A stretch of DNA of 64,000 bases from Diplonema papillatum (taxonomy: Eukaryota > Euglenozoa > Diplonemea > Diplonemida > Diplonemidae), in assembly GCA_030068145.1 (NCBI GenBank), contig JAPJBO010000351.1, positions 124,001-188,000 on the forward strand. The letters run 5' to 3'. Shown here one piece after another: positions 40,090 through 49,878 of this stretch. The notes below the pieces were generated by a model. It searched no databases. It worked only from the letters and a program-made list of their open reading frames with translations, and was not told where the DNA came from. A program made the position numbers and the translations under genes. Position 1 is the first letter of the stretch, and each line of letters starts with the position of its first letter.

Positions 40090-40450
40090 GTGGTACTCAA
40101 CCGCTCTCAAACCGAGAAGTACCCGCTTTTCCGCAAAAACACTCCCGCATTGCAGACGCAAGGACATCTGCAGCCCCGCTTGAACATCTTTCTTCGACTT
40201 TGGCCCAGTTGTCAGAGCAACTCGAGTGCAGGAAGTCGGGTGGGCGGTATCTCATTCGCTCGGGGGACAAAGGTGGCCCCGGTCCCTTCGGACCCTTTTT
40301 CGAAGTATCTTGGTGCTCTTCTCCATTGTGGCTGGACCACAACCAGAGTCTTCTCGCTGCGAGCTGCTGGATGGATGCAGCAGGTCGTGCCAGACCGCAG
40401 ACAATGTCTTGGAACTTTTCTGGGGTATGCTCAAGCTGCTGTAATAAACA
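40090..40450 (+). mobile_element. LINE reverse-transcriptase fragment (post-catalytic region)
   Basis: The plus-strand frame reads VLNRSQTEKYPLF, then DPFSKYLGALLHCGWTTTRV and SLRAAGWMQQV. LN-x2-x-TE, then a gap, then KYLG followed by a basic helix is the usual order just after the RT active site in LINEs. Only this ~120-residue piece is seen. Confidence 0.5.
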
Positions 40451-40576
40451 AAGGTGAAGCGGCAACTCCCCAGGTGTCCATTTGTTGAGCTCACTACAAA
40501 TTGGCTTACAGAGCACGGCATATGATGCGGAAGTGCCTCACTTTCTTTGTATTTTGCCAATAAATGCGGGTGTGGG

Positions 40577-40836
40577 ACTCCCGCGTTGCGGGAGTGCCAC
40601 TCCCGCAATGCGGGAGTGACCCCCATCGCGCAAACGACCGCACAAACACTCCCCCATCCGGCGGGGGAGTCCGCCGTGTGAATGTTACCCTTTTTTTGGG
40701 ATTTTCGATGTACACTGGGAAAAACAGTGTCGTTTACCCCCCCCTGGGATGGTTGCGGAACTGCCTGTGAAATGGGGTCTGCAGTGTTCACAAGGGGTCC
40801 GGAGCTCTTTCACAGGAGTTCCACAGCCGCTGTGGA
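40577..40836. repeat. Cluster of related perfect hairpins
   Basis: ACTCCCGC-GTT-GCGGGAGT (40577-40595), CACTCCCGC-AAT-GCGGGAGTG (40598-40618), ACTCCCCC-7 nt-GGGGGAGT (40648-40670) and TCCACAG-CCG-CTGTGGA (40820-40836). The first three are variants of one hairpin in which both sides of the stem change together. Confidence 0.85.
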
Positions 40837-41469
40837 GTTCCACCGCTGCTGTTCTGATGCAAAAAGAAAAGCAAAAGTGCTGAGCAGGCAGAAGTAGCAG
40901 CAGGATTCAGTGTCTTGCCATGCTCAGCATCCACTTTCATACCCCTAGCTTCACACAGTCCGGTCCCCACAGGTAGGCTCCCTGGTTAGAGGTGGCGATC
41001 ATAAAGGAACCCTGCAGGGGCCCCAGAACAGTGTCCTTTACCGTTCACAGTTAACAGGGGGGGGTAAATGACAACGAATTATACTGCACGGTGAACTCCA
41101 GCCTCTGAGCTGGAGTGGATCGGGAGGTCCTAAAAGGGCATGTGCCACACCCGCAAAGTGGGTGTGGAAACAGGGGATTTCGGTGGAAATACATTGGTTC
41201 TCATCGGTATTCTGGACCGGCCTTGTTTCTTTTGGAATGCAACGTGTCCCTTTTGAACCTCAAACCCCTCTGGATCATGTTTGTTTGATTGAATTACCTC
41301 AGAATACGTCTCCCAGTGCCCTTCTCTCATGGGGTTGGGCCAGTTTCGCTTGTTACTCGGGCCCTGGTTTTGTATTGGGTTTCTTTGCTGCGTCTTCCTT
41401 TTTCTTGATTGTTAGACTCTATGTAGTGCAACAGGCCAGCGTGGAGGGGCCCGCGTAGAAGCAGTTCGA

Positions 41470-42417
41470 CGAGTGTATGGCAGTAGAGTCCGCGCAAAGG
41501 GGACCGGTTGGGATAGCGGCCGAGCATGCAAAGAAGCTCGGTATATGCTGGACGGAAGACTTCGACGGCGCCGAGGACGAGGCAGGAAAATTGCTGGGGC
41601 TGGTGCGACAAAGCAGGGGGCGAGGGCACACGCTGAGAGAGGTGATTCGCGGCTGGCGGCTAGGGGAGCTTGGAGAGCGGGTAGACTTCGAAGGCGTACG
41701 GGCAGGTGTCGATTACAACGCGACGAACGCCTGTGGACTAAGGCGTCGGCAACGCACGGGGGACGTTGTCGAGGTCGTAGCAGGGTCGGTGATGACGGAG
41801 TCACACGCTGCCAAGCTGTGGGGATGGAACGGTGTGCAAGCGAGCTAGCTGAGGAGACCCTGGGCCACATTTGGTGGCGATGCCCGGCGTACGAGCGAAC
41901 CCGGAGACAACGCCAGTACGCTGAGGTCATCGATGCGGATCACTCGACATGGCTGCAAGAGCACGGAACCCTGATCAAGGGAAGTCGGGTGAATCGAGGT
42001 GCTGCACACATTGATAGCAGGGAAGTCGGGTGAATCGAGGTGCTGCACACATTGATAGCAGAGATCATGCACGAGAGACGCCGATAGAAGGAGGGGACCG
42101 CCGGGGGGGGCCCCTGGTGACAATTGCACCCTAACGACTGCCCCCCGCGCAGGCCGGGTTTCGAAGCAATCGCAGGACCGGAGATCTTCGTAGCATTCGG
42201 AGGAGAGAGGTGGTGGGCGCTGCAGCATTGGTTGGATGGGATTTGCTGGTCGGTAGCGGGTGACGTCTCGACGGCGGAGCTCGCTATCAATTTTAAAGTG
42301 TACATCGGGCTGAATTTGCCAGGCAGTTTAGTGGCGACGACGGACGGGACACCGTTGTCGTGCATGCGTGCGAGGGTGCTCGCAAGACTTTTGAAAACTG
42401 TCGGAGGGATGGCATGA
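41470..42417 (+). mobile_element. LINE C-terminal remnant inside the long-TIR element
   Basis: ETLGHIWWRCPAYERTRRQR is the distal part of a LINE C..H..C knuckle. About 42180-42400 encodes RWWALQHWLDGICW, VSTAELAINFKVYIGLNLP and MRARVLARLLKTVGG, which align with the domain of the LINE protein at 12.8-13.0 kb (W-L, ELAI-x-F, GL-x-LP, then a long helix). Coding is scattered over several frames, so it is old. An internal 41-bp tandem duplication (41979-42060) has occurred since. Confidence 0.65.
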
Positions 42418-42613
42418 ATCCGCAAGATTGTCTTCCGTACCGCTTGTTGGCGTACTGGGTACACAGCAAGAAACTTGCTGAGATCGCGCAACGCGCGCAC
42501 ACGTCTGTCGATGTCCCTGGTATACCCAGAAACCGGCGGTTTTGTCCCGTCCGTAACTGTCGTCGACCGGAAGAAAGCGCAATTTAAGCATTTCGAGAAC
42601 CGGTTTCTCAACC

Positions 42614-43042
42614 ATGCAATTTTGCGCCTTCACAATGCAAAGATCGTTCGCGGCCACGGTGACTCGGGTTCGGATCGAAAAGATCACCGGAGATCACTTT
42701 GACCGATGGCAGAGGCTTGACGGGTGTGGTGGAAGAGGCCACCGCTGCGCAGTATGTACTGTTCCAACAAGCGAATGGAGCATGTGCATGCATCGCTTTC
42801 CTCACCTCAGCCTTGCCCAAATGGCTGCAGCTGGCTACACATCGCTGCTGAACGTTTCTCACGACATACAGGGTATGGGGTTGTTCAAGGAGCTGGATGC
42901 TGAGAGTACGTCGGCACTTCGAGACCTGTGCAGCACTTTGAACATCGATGTCAGCCAGAATGCTACCGGAGCGCAGCGTAGTCTCCATGATGGCGCAACG
43001 AGAGCTACCGCCCAACATTTCGCTGGCTATTCATCAGCCTAA
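42614..43042 (+). CDS. Unidentified 142-codon frame with a Cys/His cluster
   Basis: HRCAVCTVPTSEWSMCMHR forms a C-x2-C-x8-C-x-H pattern like a small zinc site, preceded by ITGDHFDRWQRLDGCGGRGH and followed by a helical region (FKELDAESTSALRDLC). Terminal Cys-rich zinc modules of this kind occur in piggyBac-like transposases, so it may be what is left of one, but this is speculative. Confidence 0.3.
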   Translation: MQFCAFTMQRSFAATVTRVRIEKITGDHFDRWQRLDGCGGRGHRCAVCTVPTSEWSMCMHRFPHLSLAQMAAAGYTSLLNVSHDIQGMGLFKELDAESTSALRDLCSTLNIDVSQNATGAQRSLHDGATRATAQHFAGYSSA

Positions 43043-43099
43043 GCGACCTTGCCGAATTCCGGTATTCGGATGTACCCTGGCGTTCCTGGGGTCAAAAAG

Positions 43100-43998
43100 A
43101 AACTGCCGCCCGCATCCCCTTTTTGCGTGCCCGTTTATCTGCGCACATCTTCCTCCACCTCATGGAAGCGTGCGAAAGGGCTCAACAACGAATGCGTACT
43201 GCCACAGCCTCAGCCGTTGGTGGGATCGCATGGATGCGCTTCCATTGCGTTCGGATGAAGCTGGGGAGGCAGAAAACGGAGAGGACGTGCCCATGATCAG
43301 CAGCCCAAAAACCTGCGAGGTAGATCTGGCATGCGCGGAAGAATAACGGAGAGCCCGCCGACTTCCGTGGAAGGTTGCGGATCTGTCCCAGACAGGCTTT
43401 CGCGGAAAACAAACAGTTTTGATTTGCGATTGCCTGCACCGCAATGCGCGTAACAATCTGGCCTTTATCGTTCTATGTGAGCTTGTCGCAATGAAAGCCA
43501 ACTTCGTCTTTCGTGGGGGGCCCTATCCGGCTTTCCGGTTTGCGGGTGGAACTGGAACGATTCGTGTGTGCAATTGCGAGGCGCTGACAGCCCCCCACAA
43601 CTGCTGCTGTTTGTGCCAGACAAGAACCTCACCAAGAACCTCGTGCAGAGAGCAAGGAATTGGAGGAAGCGGGTGATAGCGATGCAGCAAGTGAGGTGTC
43701 TGAGGAGAAAGCAGACGACGAAGAAGACAAGACGAAGACGAAGAGGAAGAGGAAGAAGAAACGGAAACGTATTTGCAGTGCGACTTTTGTGGCAAAAAGC
43801 TGTGGAATCCTTGATGGCTGCCCACATCGACGCAGCAGCATTCAATGCCACTGCATGGCTGAATGCCCTATTTGTCGTGTACAAGAAAAGGCAGCTGGAA
43901 TGAGTCAGCATGTCCAAAAAAAGCATCCTGCTCTCTTCGATGAGCCTCTTCGATGCAAGCTGTGCTGGAGAAAGCTTGGATCAAAGTTTACTTCTTGA
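43100..43998 (+). pseudogene. Paralogue of the 39-kb zinc-finger gene, apparently decayed
   Basis: It holds counterparts in the same order: the NAYCHSL segment (43190-43230), VLICDCLHRNARNNLAF (43415-43460), an acidic/Lys-rich stretch (43660-43770) and a finger region ending CPICRVQEKAAGMSQHVQKK-HPALFDEPLRCKLC. The first finger (CDFCGKKL) is in a different frame from the others, so this copy is likely broken or contains introns. It sits inside the long-TIR element. Confidence 0.55.
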
Positions 43999-45181
43999 CG
44001 ACCAACGGGAAAACGTGCAGCAACTATTACAAAAACAACACAATTCCAACACACGCTGCGTGCGGCTATGCGCCACCTCACACAATGTACTTGGAGATGC
44101 ACAAGTAGGTCCTCGATGACAACGCGTGGGCTATCGATGTTGCTGTTCTTGAGAACAAGAAGGTGCGTGGACACGGCACATCCGCCAGCACATGACATAA
44201 CTTGCTCTGATCGAAGACTTGATCTGTCCTTCCTTTGTAAGTTCCCAGAAAGTTATGCTATGTTTGTTTTATCGCCGGTTGTTCTCGAGTCCTTTTTCTC
44301 CTTGTTGTCCACCTGCTGACGCACGCTCCAGACCGCCGCCACAAGAAATCCTCCACAGTCTGCAGTTTGGGGGTCCACACAACGGTGGATAACGGTGGAA
44401 CCCCACGATGTCAAGTTCCGATTCACTGCTGTTGCACTACATAGAGTCTAACAATCAAGAAAAGGTAAACACAGCAAAGAAACCCAATACAAAACCAAGG
44501 CCCGAGTAACAAGCGAAACTGGCCCAACCCCATGAGAGAAGGGCACTGGGAGACGTATTCTGAGGTAATTCAATCAAACAAACATGGTCCAGAGGGGTTT
44601 GAGGTTCAAAAGGAACACGTTGCATTCCAAAAGAAACAAGGCCGGTCCAGAATACCGATGAGAACCGGGAACCAAGGTATTTCCACCGAAATCCCTGTTT
44701 CCACACGCGCTTTGCCAGTGTCACATGCCCTTTGCAGGTGTGGCACATGCCCTTTGCGGGTGTGACCACACCTTCTCCTAGCTCCAGCTCAGAGGCTGGA
44801 GTTCACCGTGTGATCCAATATTTTTCCGAAGACGGTATTATTGGAGCAGAAAAACACCGACACACAAAGTAGTCAGTAGTTGCTGAGTAGTTTGTCAAAC
44901 TGCCGAAGCAGACGCAGGGGCAAGTCTTGATTTTCCTTGTTCTTCCTACTCTCATGGGGGACCCGCCCCCGGTCGTTGCCCTGTCTATTTAGCGCTTATT
45001 TGTGGATTACAAGGTCGGTATTTTAAAGTCCCCGGTTGACCGTAGAGGCTTGAGTGGGGAGGAGGGTTGAAGGAGTTGAAAACACTGATATTTTTCGGCT
45101 TTTGACCTTCACGATAGATTTGGGTAGCAGACAGCAGGCGCGGGGCAGTTCACTTTTTCTCTCGCTCTCGTTTCAGAGGGA

Positions 45182-45400
45182 AAATACTCGAGGGGCTGCC
45201 TTGTGCTTACTTGGAGGCTAGAGGGGGAGAAACAATACAACTACAAAGTGGGTCGTTTTGTTGAACGCTTACGCCCGCCATTGAACCCAGATTTACCTGT
45301 GTTTCGTGTGGGCTTCAGCACATTTACCTCCTTTGATATTTTGCAGCTGGCAGCCTCAAGTATTTCCTACAAAGCAGATGCTTATGCAAAAAGAAAACAC
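45182..45400 (+). repeat. AAATACTCGAGG family, copy 4, overlapping the 3' end of a gene
   Basis: Same 215-bp block as at 27830. It is oriented opposite to the adjoining minus-strand gene, and its A-rich tail abuts and supplies the last codons of that gene. Confidence 0.85.
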
Positions 45401-47493
45401 ACCCAACGCGAGCCGCTCGTTGCTACTCCGTAGGTGACGTCTTTGTTGATAGCTCTTGTAGGAAGCTGCTGGTGGACGACCGCGACTTGAGCCCAGAGCT
45501 TCGGGATAATGCTGGAGAAGGCGGGCGATGTGCAGTGCAAGATTGGCACCATGCCGACCCCTTGCGCGTCTCTGAGGAGGAAGTCGAACTTCCCGTGTGC
45601 GGTCTGCCAGGTGGGTGAGTCCAGTTCAACGTCTACCTTTAGGCTCGGCAGCGCAGCCGAATGCGCAGCCACGAGGGACGACTCGAGTATGGGGGCAACC
45701 AGCCACTTTTGCAAGGCGGCCACCTTCGGATCCTTGTAGAAAGTACCGAGGGGCGCTGTGTACTTTTTCTTCGTGGCGGAATTGAGGTGCTGGGTGATGC
45801 GCGCCTCCACGAACTGCACGAGAGCACGGTCGGCACCGCCTAAGAGTTGGGATGTCATTTCGCGGCTGGGGGTCTTTGGAGGTAGGAATCCTAGGCGTTT
45901 CCGTACGGCTTCGTCGGCCAACGCAGAGAACTCGCCGAAAGCCACGGACTCGGGGCACGTGGGCCACGTGCGCTCTGTGACCATCTCCCAGACCTCGCAT
46001 TTTGGCCGTTCGTAGTCGAGAACGCAGCCTATGGAGAAGGGTGTCTTCGGCGTTTCGCAGCTGCTCTGCATCGCCAGCACTGCTTCCAACGGCAAGCGCC
46101 CTGTCGTGTCGCAGGTGTCTATCGTCAGCGGTGAGAAAGGCTGGTCGGGTATGCCCGAGTATCCGCTTCCACAGAAGTCGAAGTAGTTGGCGGAAAGTAC
46201 GGAAGACGCTGCCGGATCTTGGTCCACAGGGCACACGCCCAGCAGGAACCGCTGCGGCTCGCCGACCTTGTTGCAAACAAACAGCGTCCACCTGCGATAC
46301 GCATCCGCCGCGTGGGACCGCTCGATGACAGAGCGCAGGCCGTCGGCCGCGCGCTCGTTCTTGCGCCTCTGTGCCGCCATTTGCCTGTTCCGCTGCGTCC
46401 ACATCAGCCACGTAAAAAACCGCCAGAATGCGACCTGCCGCTCCAAGCGCGCGTAGGTCGACCACAGTGTCACGTCGCTGTACTTGCGACACAGCTGCCG
46501 GTACCGCTGTGCACCTTCTAGCACAACCGAGGAGAGGACGAGTCCGCGCTCCAAACGACCGCTTTGGGCAAGGGTGGTTGCTAGGTGTCTGGCCACTGCC
46601 TGCGCGTCGTGCGAAGAAGGCACCGAAGCCGTGACGACGTACGTCTTCGCCGCCACCGATCGGCTTTTGGGGAAGGCCGCGGATTTTTGGGAAAACCCGG
46701 GCAGCGCCCCCGCCTCGGAAACCTCGCAGCAGCCGCCGGCGTCGCCCCGCCCGACGACGGCGGAGACGATGCCGGACGCCGCGGCGAGCAGGCACTCCGC
46801 GTTCCGGTCGTCGTCTTCGGGGCAACCCAGCAGGGTCACGCGGATGCCCGACCACGCTCGGGGCGGAGCAGCGGAAATGGTGACCGGTGCGTGGGGCGAC
46901 AGGGTTGAAAATATGTCGCGCGGGGCGGGGCCCGGCGAGCCTGGCCGTGACTGGGCGCCCACCTGCTCCCACTTCACGGAAGAAGGTAGCGTGTCGGGAA
47001 AAGGAGCGCACGGCACGCTGTATCGTTTGCCGTCGGCTTCGAGAACCCAGCAGCCCAACCTTGCCGGTTGACGCGTCGAATCGCTGCCGCCCGCGTTCTC
47101 GCAACTGTCGTGATCGCTGAACAGAGCGCCAACAGCGCCAGCTGCAATCGGCTTCGCTGTACCACTCGCCCCTTCGTCGCTGCCGTCGCTGGTGCTCCGC
47201 CCGGCTGAGGAGGCACGGCCGGGGGAGGAACAGTTGTCAGCATGTCGGTAATACAGCGTCTTCCCATCGGCAGACGACCACTCGGCGTAACCGGACGGCT
47301 TGTTCAAGCTCAAACTCTTGCTTGTGCGCAACGCGTACCGGTCGGTGAGCCTGAAATCGCCGTGGCTCAGGACCCACAGGGTAGCGGGGGCGTCGCCGTC
47401 AGCATCCCTTGAGTTGCAACTCAATTGGCTGGCAACTTTCGTCGGGCGCTCCACCTCAGCCGGCGGGCCGTCCTTTGCCGAGCAGTTTCCCAT
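45382..47493 (-). CDS. 703-residue protein: N-myristoyl/palmitoyl motif, Arg/Trp-rich helix, nuclease-like C-terminus
   Basis: It starts MGNCSAKDG: Gly2 and Cys4 with Lys7 form a classic dual-acylation motif, so membrane anchoring is likely. Residues about 355-420 are a long basic helix with spaced Trp (FWRFFTWLMWTQRNRQMAAQ, HAADAYRRWTLFV), reminiscent of Sfi1- or IQ-like segments. The C-terminal ~90 residues (LKVDVELDSPTW, GKFDFLLRD, PILHCTS, WAQVAVVHQQL, YGVATSGSRWV) follow the strand-helix order of PD-(D/E)xK-like domains that end in YG-x-x-T-x-G-x-x-W. The last five residues and the stop codon are encoded by a repeat copy (45182-45400), so the original C-terminus is probably lost. No intron is required. 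Confidence 0.7.
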   Translation of the reverse strand: MGNCSAKDGPPAEVERPTKVASQLSCNSRDADGDAPATLWVLSHGDFRLTDRYALRTSKSLSLNKPSGYAEWSSADGKTLYYRHADNCSSPGRASSAGRSTSDGSDEGASGTAKPIAAGAVGALFSDHDSCENAGGSDSTRQPARLGCWVLEADGKRYSVPCAPFPDTLPSSVKWEQVGAQSRPGSPGPAPRDIFSTLSPHAPVTISAAPPRAWSGIRVTLLGCPEDDDRNAECLLAAASGIVSAVVGRGDAGGCCEVSEAGALPGFSQKSAAFPKSRSVAAKTYVVTASVPSSHDAQAVARHLATTLAQSGRLERGLVLSSVVLEGAQRYRQLCRKYSDVTLWSTYARLERQVAFWRFFTWLMWTQRNRQMAAQRRKNERAADGLRSVIERSHAADAYRRWTLFVCNKVGEPQRFLLGVCPVDQDPAASSVLSANYFDFCGSGYSGIPDQPFSPLTIDTCDTTGRLPLEAVLAMQSSCETPKTPFSIGCVLDYERPKCEVWEMVTERTWPTCPESVAFGEFSALADEAVRKRLGFLPPKTPSREMTSQLLGGADRALVQFVEARITQHLNSATKKKYTAPLGTFYKDPKVAALQKWLVAPILESSLVAAHSAALPSLKVDVELDSPTWQTAHGKFDFLLRDAQGVGMVPILHCTSPAFSSIIPKLWAQVAVVHQQLPTRAINKDVTYGVATSGSRWVCFLFA

Positions 47494-48553
47494 CGTCGGG
47501 ATCCTCCGACGCGCTCGGGATACGCCGAAAGCCCTTCCTTGCTGGCTCAGGATATCCCCTTCAGTCGTTCGGGTATTTCCGAAGCCGTTGCCTAGTTTGG
47601 TGCGTTTGGGAGCCCCAGCAACAACCAGTAGCCGTCAGGTAGATTGGCACGGCGCAGAGAGAAAAAGGTTATTGTGTACTTGGCAATTTTTTAGTCTTGA
47701 ACCCGAAAGGAGCGATGACACGCCGATGTGTTCACAATATACAACGTAAAGGCCATGCAACGAGTCCCATGGTTTGCGGCCTCAAACGGTCTGGCACTTG
47801 TTTGTGATCACCAGCGCGGATCCTTTGTCGCTAAGGACCTCTGCAGAAGAAGAAGTGCGAAAACGGGTAGAGAAGGAAGCTAGCAAAAAAACAATACATC
47901 TTGCCAGGCGAAGTTAGGAACTGTGTACAATGAAGACAGGCGCGACGCGCCACAAGAGGAAGGCATAGGCATGGGTCTATTGATGTTTGATTGACGGCCG
48001 ATTGCCTGGCAGCCGTTCTCTGGCCGTGACGGAGCTAAAATGTGTTTCCTGGCAGAGTTCCTAGGGCTTACCGCCCCGCAAAAACCGGGTTACCAGCCTG
48101 AAAGACAGCAGGCCGGGCTGCCAGGGGACCCTGCTGCGATGAATGTCGGCTTCAGGATAACACAGGGGTTTTTGCTCAGTAGTGCGCAACGAGATTCGAA
48201 GGCGCATGTGTCGAAGAAACCTACGCTTGGCAAGGAACTTGGCAAACCGGGCCCAGTAACCCCCGACCTGCGAGACCCTCATGCGGCCGCTGCTCTGGCA
48301 GGGGGTCCCTGCAAACAAAAAGAACTCTTGTTGAAATCTCGCGCGGCTTGTGGATTGGCTGGATGGCTGCCTGGCTTGCTCTGGCTGGCTGCTCAAGGAC
48401 CCGAGGTCCCTTGTATGTACGAACCAAAATGTGCAAGTGTTGTAGACAGCCGCATGCGCGCAAGCAGCCGTTCATCAACGAAGCCCGCTGGCAGGAAGTG
48501 CGAGATCAGATTTCAGCCTTAGCTGCAAGTTGTCGTTTCCCTTCCAGCGACTT
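47494..48553. other. Intergenic, promoter side of the 703-residue gene
   Basis: It includes one copy of the GTGAAAACGGG-type motif (47851-47867). A 160-codon plus-strand frame (48040-48522) shows no domain and is opposed by equally long minus frames, so it is not called. Confidence 0.4.
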
Positions 48554-49624
48554 TCAGGTTGGTCTTACGTATGAGGGCTTTGTAGAGCCGCGCTCACTGC
48601 CAAATCGCAAGCTGTCAAGCTTCTTATGAAACGCCACCGCTCGAATTCTCGCGAGCTCGTCTTCGAATACGGGCGGTGCTTCTGCTGTCGTCGCTTCACA
48701 ACCTCCGCGTTTTCCGACACCAATGGCTTCTTGAAAACTGATATCCTGCCGCGCAAGCGTCCCGTTTTTCAAGCACCCCAACTTTCGAGGAGCGTCAAAA
48801 GCTCGTCTGTCAATCTCGGAATTAGCCCTCACAGACGAACATTCATGATCGATGGACGTGTTCGCTTTTCCCCTCACGTGTAAAGTTGCGGCTGCTTGTG
48901 AGTGCGGCGATTCATCCTCGGGCGTTCTAAGACTGCTGACACACGAGTGTGACATCGGTCCGGCAGTCATTGATGCAGCTTGCTGCTGAGAGCGTTCAAA
49001 CTGAAGTTGCATTCGGTTGCGAAGTCTGGTCACAGGCGACACACTGTCGTGTACGGTTTGCAGATCGCGACCTGCGCGTGGGGCGCACGAAGGGTTGTCT
49101 TCTCTGAAAATCGGCGGTGAAAGTACTGGTGAGCCCTTGACTCTGCAAGAGTCGCGTGGGGCGCACGAAGGGTTGCCTTTTTTAAAAATCGGCGGTGAAA
49201 GTGCTGGCGAACACTTGGCTCTACAAGCGTCGTGCGGGGCGGACGAAGGATTGTGTCCTCTAGAAATCGGCGGCGAAAAAGCTGGTGAACTCTTGACTCT
49301 ACACAGGTCGCGCGGGGTGCAATTGCCTTCTCTGGAAATCGGCGGTGAAAGTGCTGGTGTGCACGGGGCCGGCAAATCGTAGTTGGGGCCACGTGCGCCT
49401 TGCTGCAAAGAACGGCCGTGCGAAGTGTACATGCGTACAAGTTCCGCGATCCTTGCCAGGGGGTCCGCTACGCCCTGAAGCTCCGTGTGACGTTCTTTTT
49501 GCCGATAACCATTTGTTTGCTTTACGATGTGTCGAGCACGTTCGCAAACATCGTCTTCGAAACTCCGCGCGCCGCGCCCTCCCGCTGACAAACCCTCGGC
49601 CATCATTCCGGCCATCGCCCCCAT
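48554..49624 (-). CDS. 356-residue protein with tandem SPxxSPPI repeats, unknown function
   Basis: It begins MGAMAGMMAEGL. Residues about 85-185 hold four imperfect ~26-residue repeats with the core C-R-x-K-x-SP-x-SPPI-F/S-x-x-x-NPS-x-APR/H (CRVKSSPAFSPPISRGHNPS, CRAKCSPALSPPIFKKGNPS). The SP pairs are candidate proline-directed phosphorylation sites. The rest is hydrophilic and Ser/Arg-rich with a helical C-terminal stretch (ELARIRAVAFHKKLDSLRFG). It is intronless over this range. A transposon-end remnant lies 65 bases upstream of the start. Confidence 0.55.
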   Translation of the reverse strand: MGAMAGMMAEGLSAGGRGARSFEDDVCERARHIVKQTNGYRQKERHTELQGVADPLARIAELVRMYTSHGRSLQQGARGPNYDLPAPCTPALSPPISREGNCTPRDLCRVKSSPAFSPPISRGHNPSSAPHDACRAKCSPALSPPIFKKGNPSCAPRDSCRVKGSPVLSPPIFREDNPSCAPRAGRDLQTVHDSVSPVTRLRNRMQLQFERSQQQAASMTAGPMSHSCVSSLRTPEDESPHSQAAATLHVRGKANTSIDHECSSVRANSEIDRRAFDAPRKLGCLKNGTLARQDISFQEAIGVGKRGGCEATTAEAPPVFEDELARIRAVAFHKKLDSLRFGSERGSTKPSYVRPT

Positions 49625-49689
49625 CGACCTCCTGCAAAGTTTGCTAAACCAGGGCTGTGGTGGCCTGCTTTGTTGTCTCTCATGTGAGA

Positions 49690-49878
49690 CTCAAGGTGAG
49701 GGAAAGATTCCAAAAGAAACAAGGCCGGTCCAGAATACCGATGAGAACCAATGTATTTCCACCGAAATCCCCTGGTTCCACACCCACTTTGCGGTGTCAC
49801 ATGCCCTTTGCGGGTGTGGTACATGCCCTCTTTGAGGACCTCCCGATCTACTCCAGCTCAGAGGCTGGAGTTCACCGT
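49690..49878. mobile_element. Partial right arm of the long-TIR family
   Basis: From AAAGAAACAAGGCCGGTCCA to CAGAGGCTGGAGTTCACCGT it matches 44627-44810. Only the terminal ~190 bp are present. Confidence 0.85.

Larger units (their letters stand above)
41087..44810. mobile_element. Long-TIR transposon (~340-bp TIRs) carrying LINE and zinc-finger sequence
   Basis: The left arm (41087-41432) starts CACGGTGAACTCCAGCC and matches the reverse complement of the right arm (44434-44810) almost throughout, with small indels. Arm length and cargo resemble Mutator-type or Pack-MULE elements. Between the arms lie a LINE remnant and a zinc-finger gene related to that at 39 kb. No transposase was identified. 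A partial third copy of the right arm is at 49690-49878. No target duplication could be matched. Confidence 0.82.

Noticed and set aside
45626-47104. 492-codon minus-strand frame
   Set aside because: Shadow of the 703-codon gene in another frame; Arg-rich, lacking any motif.
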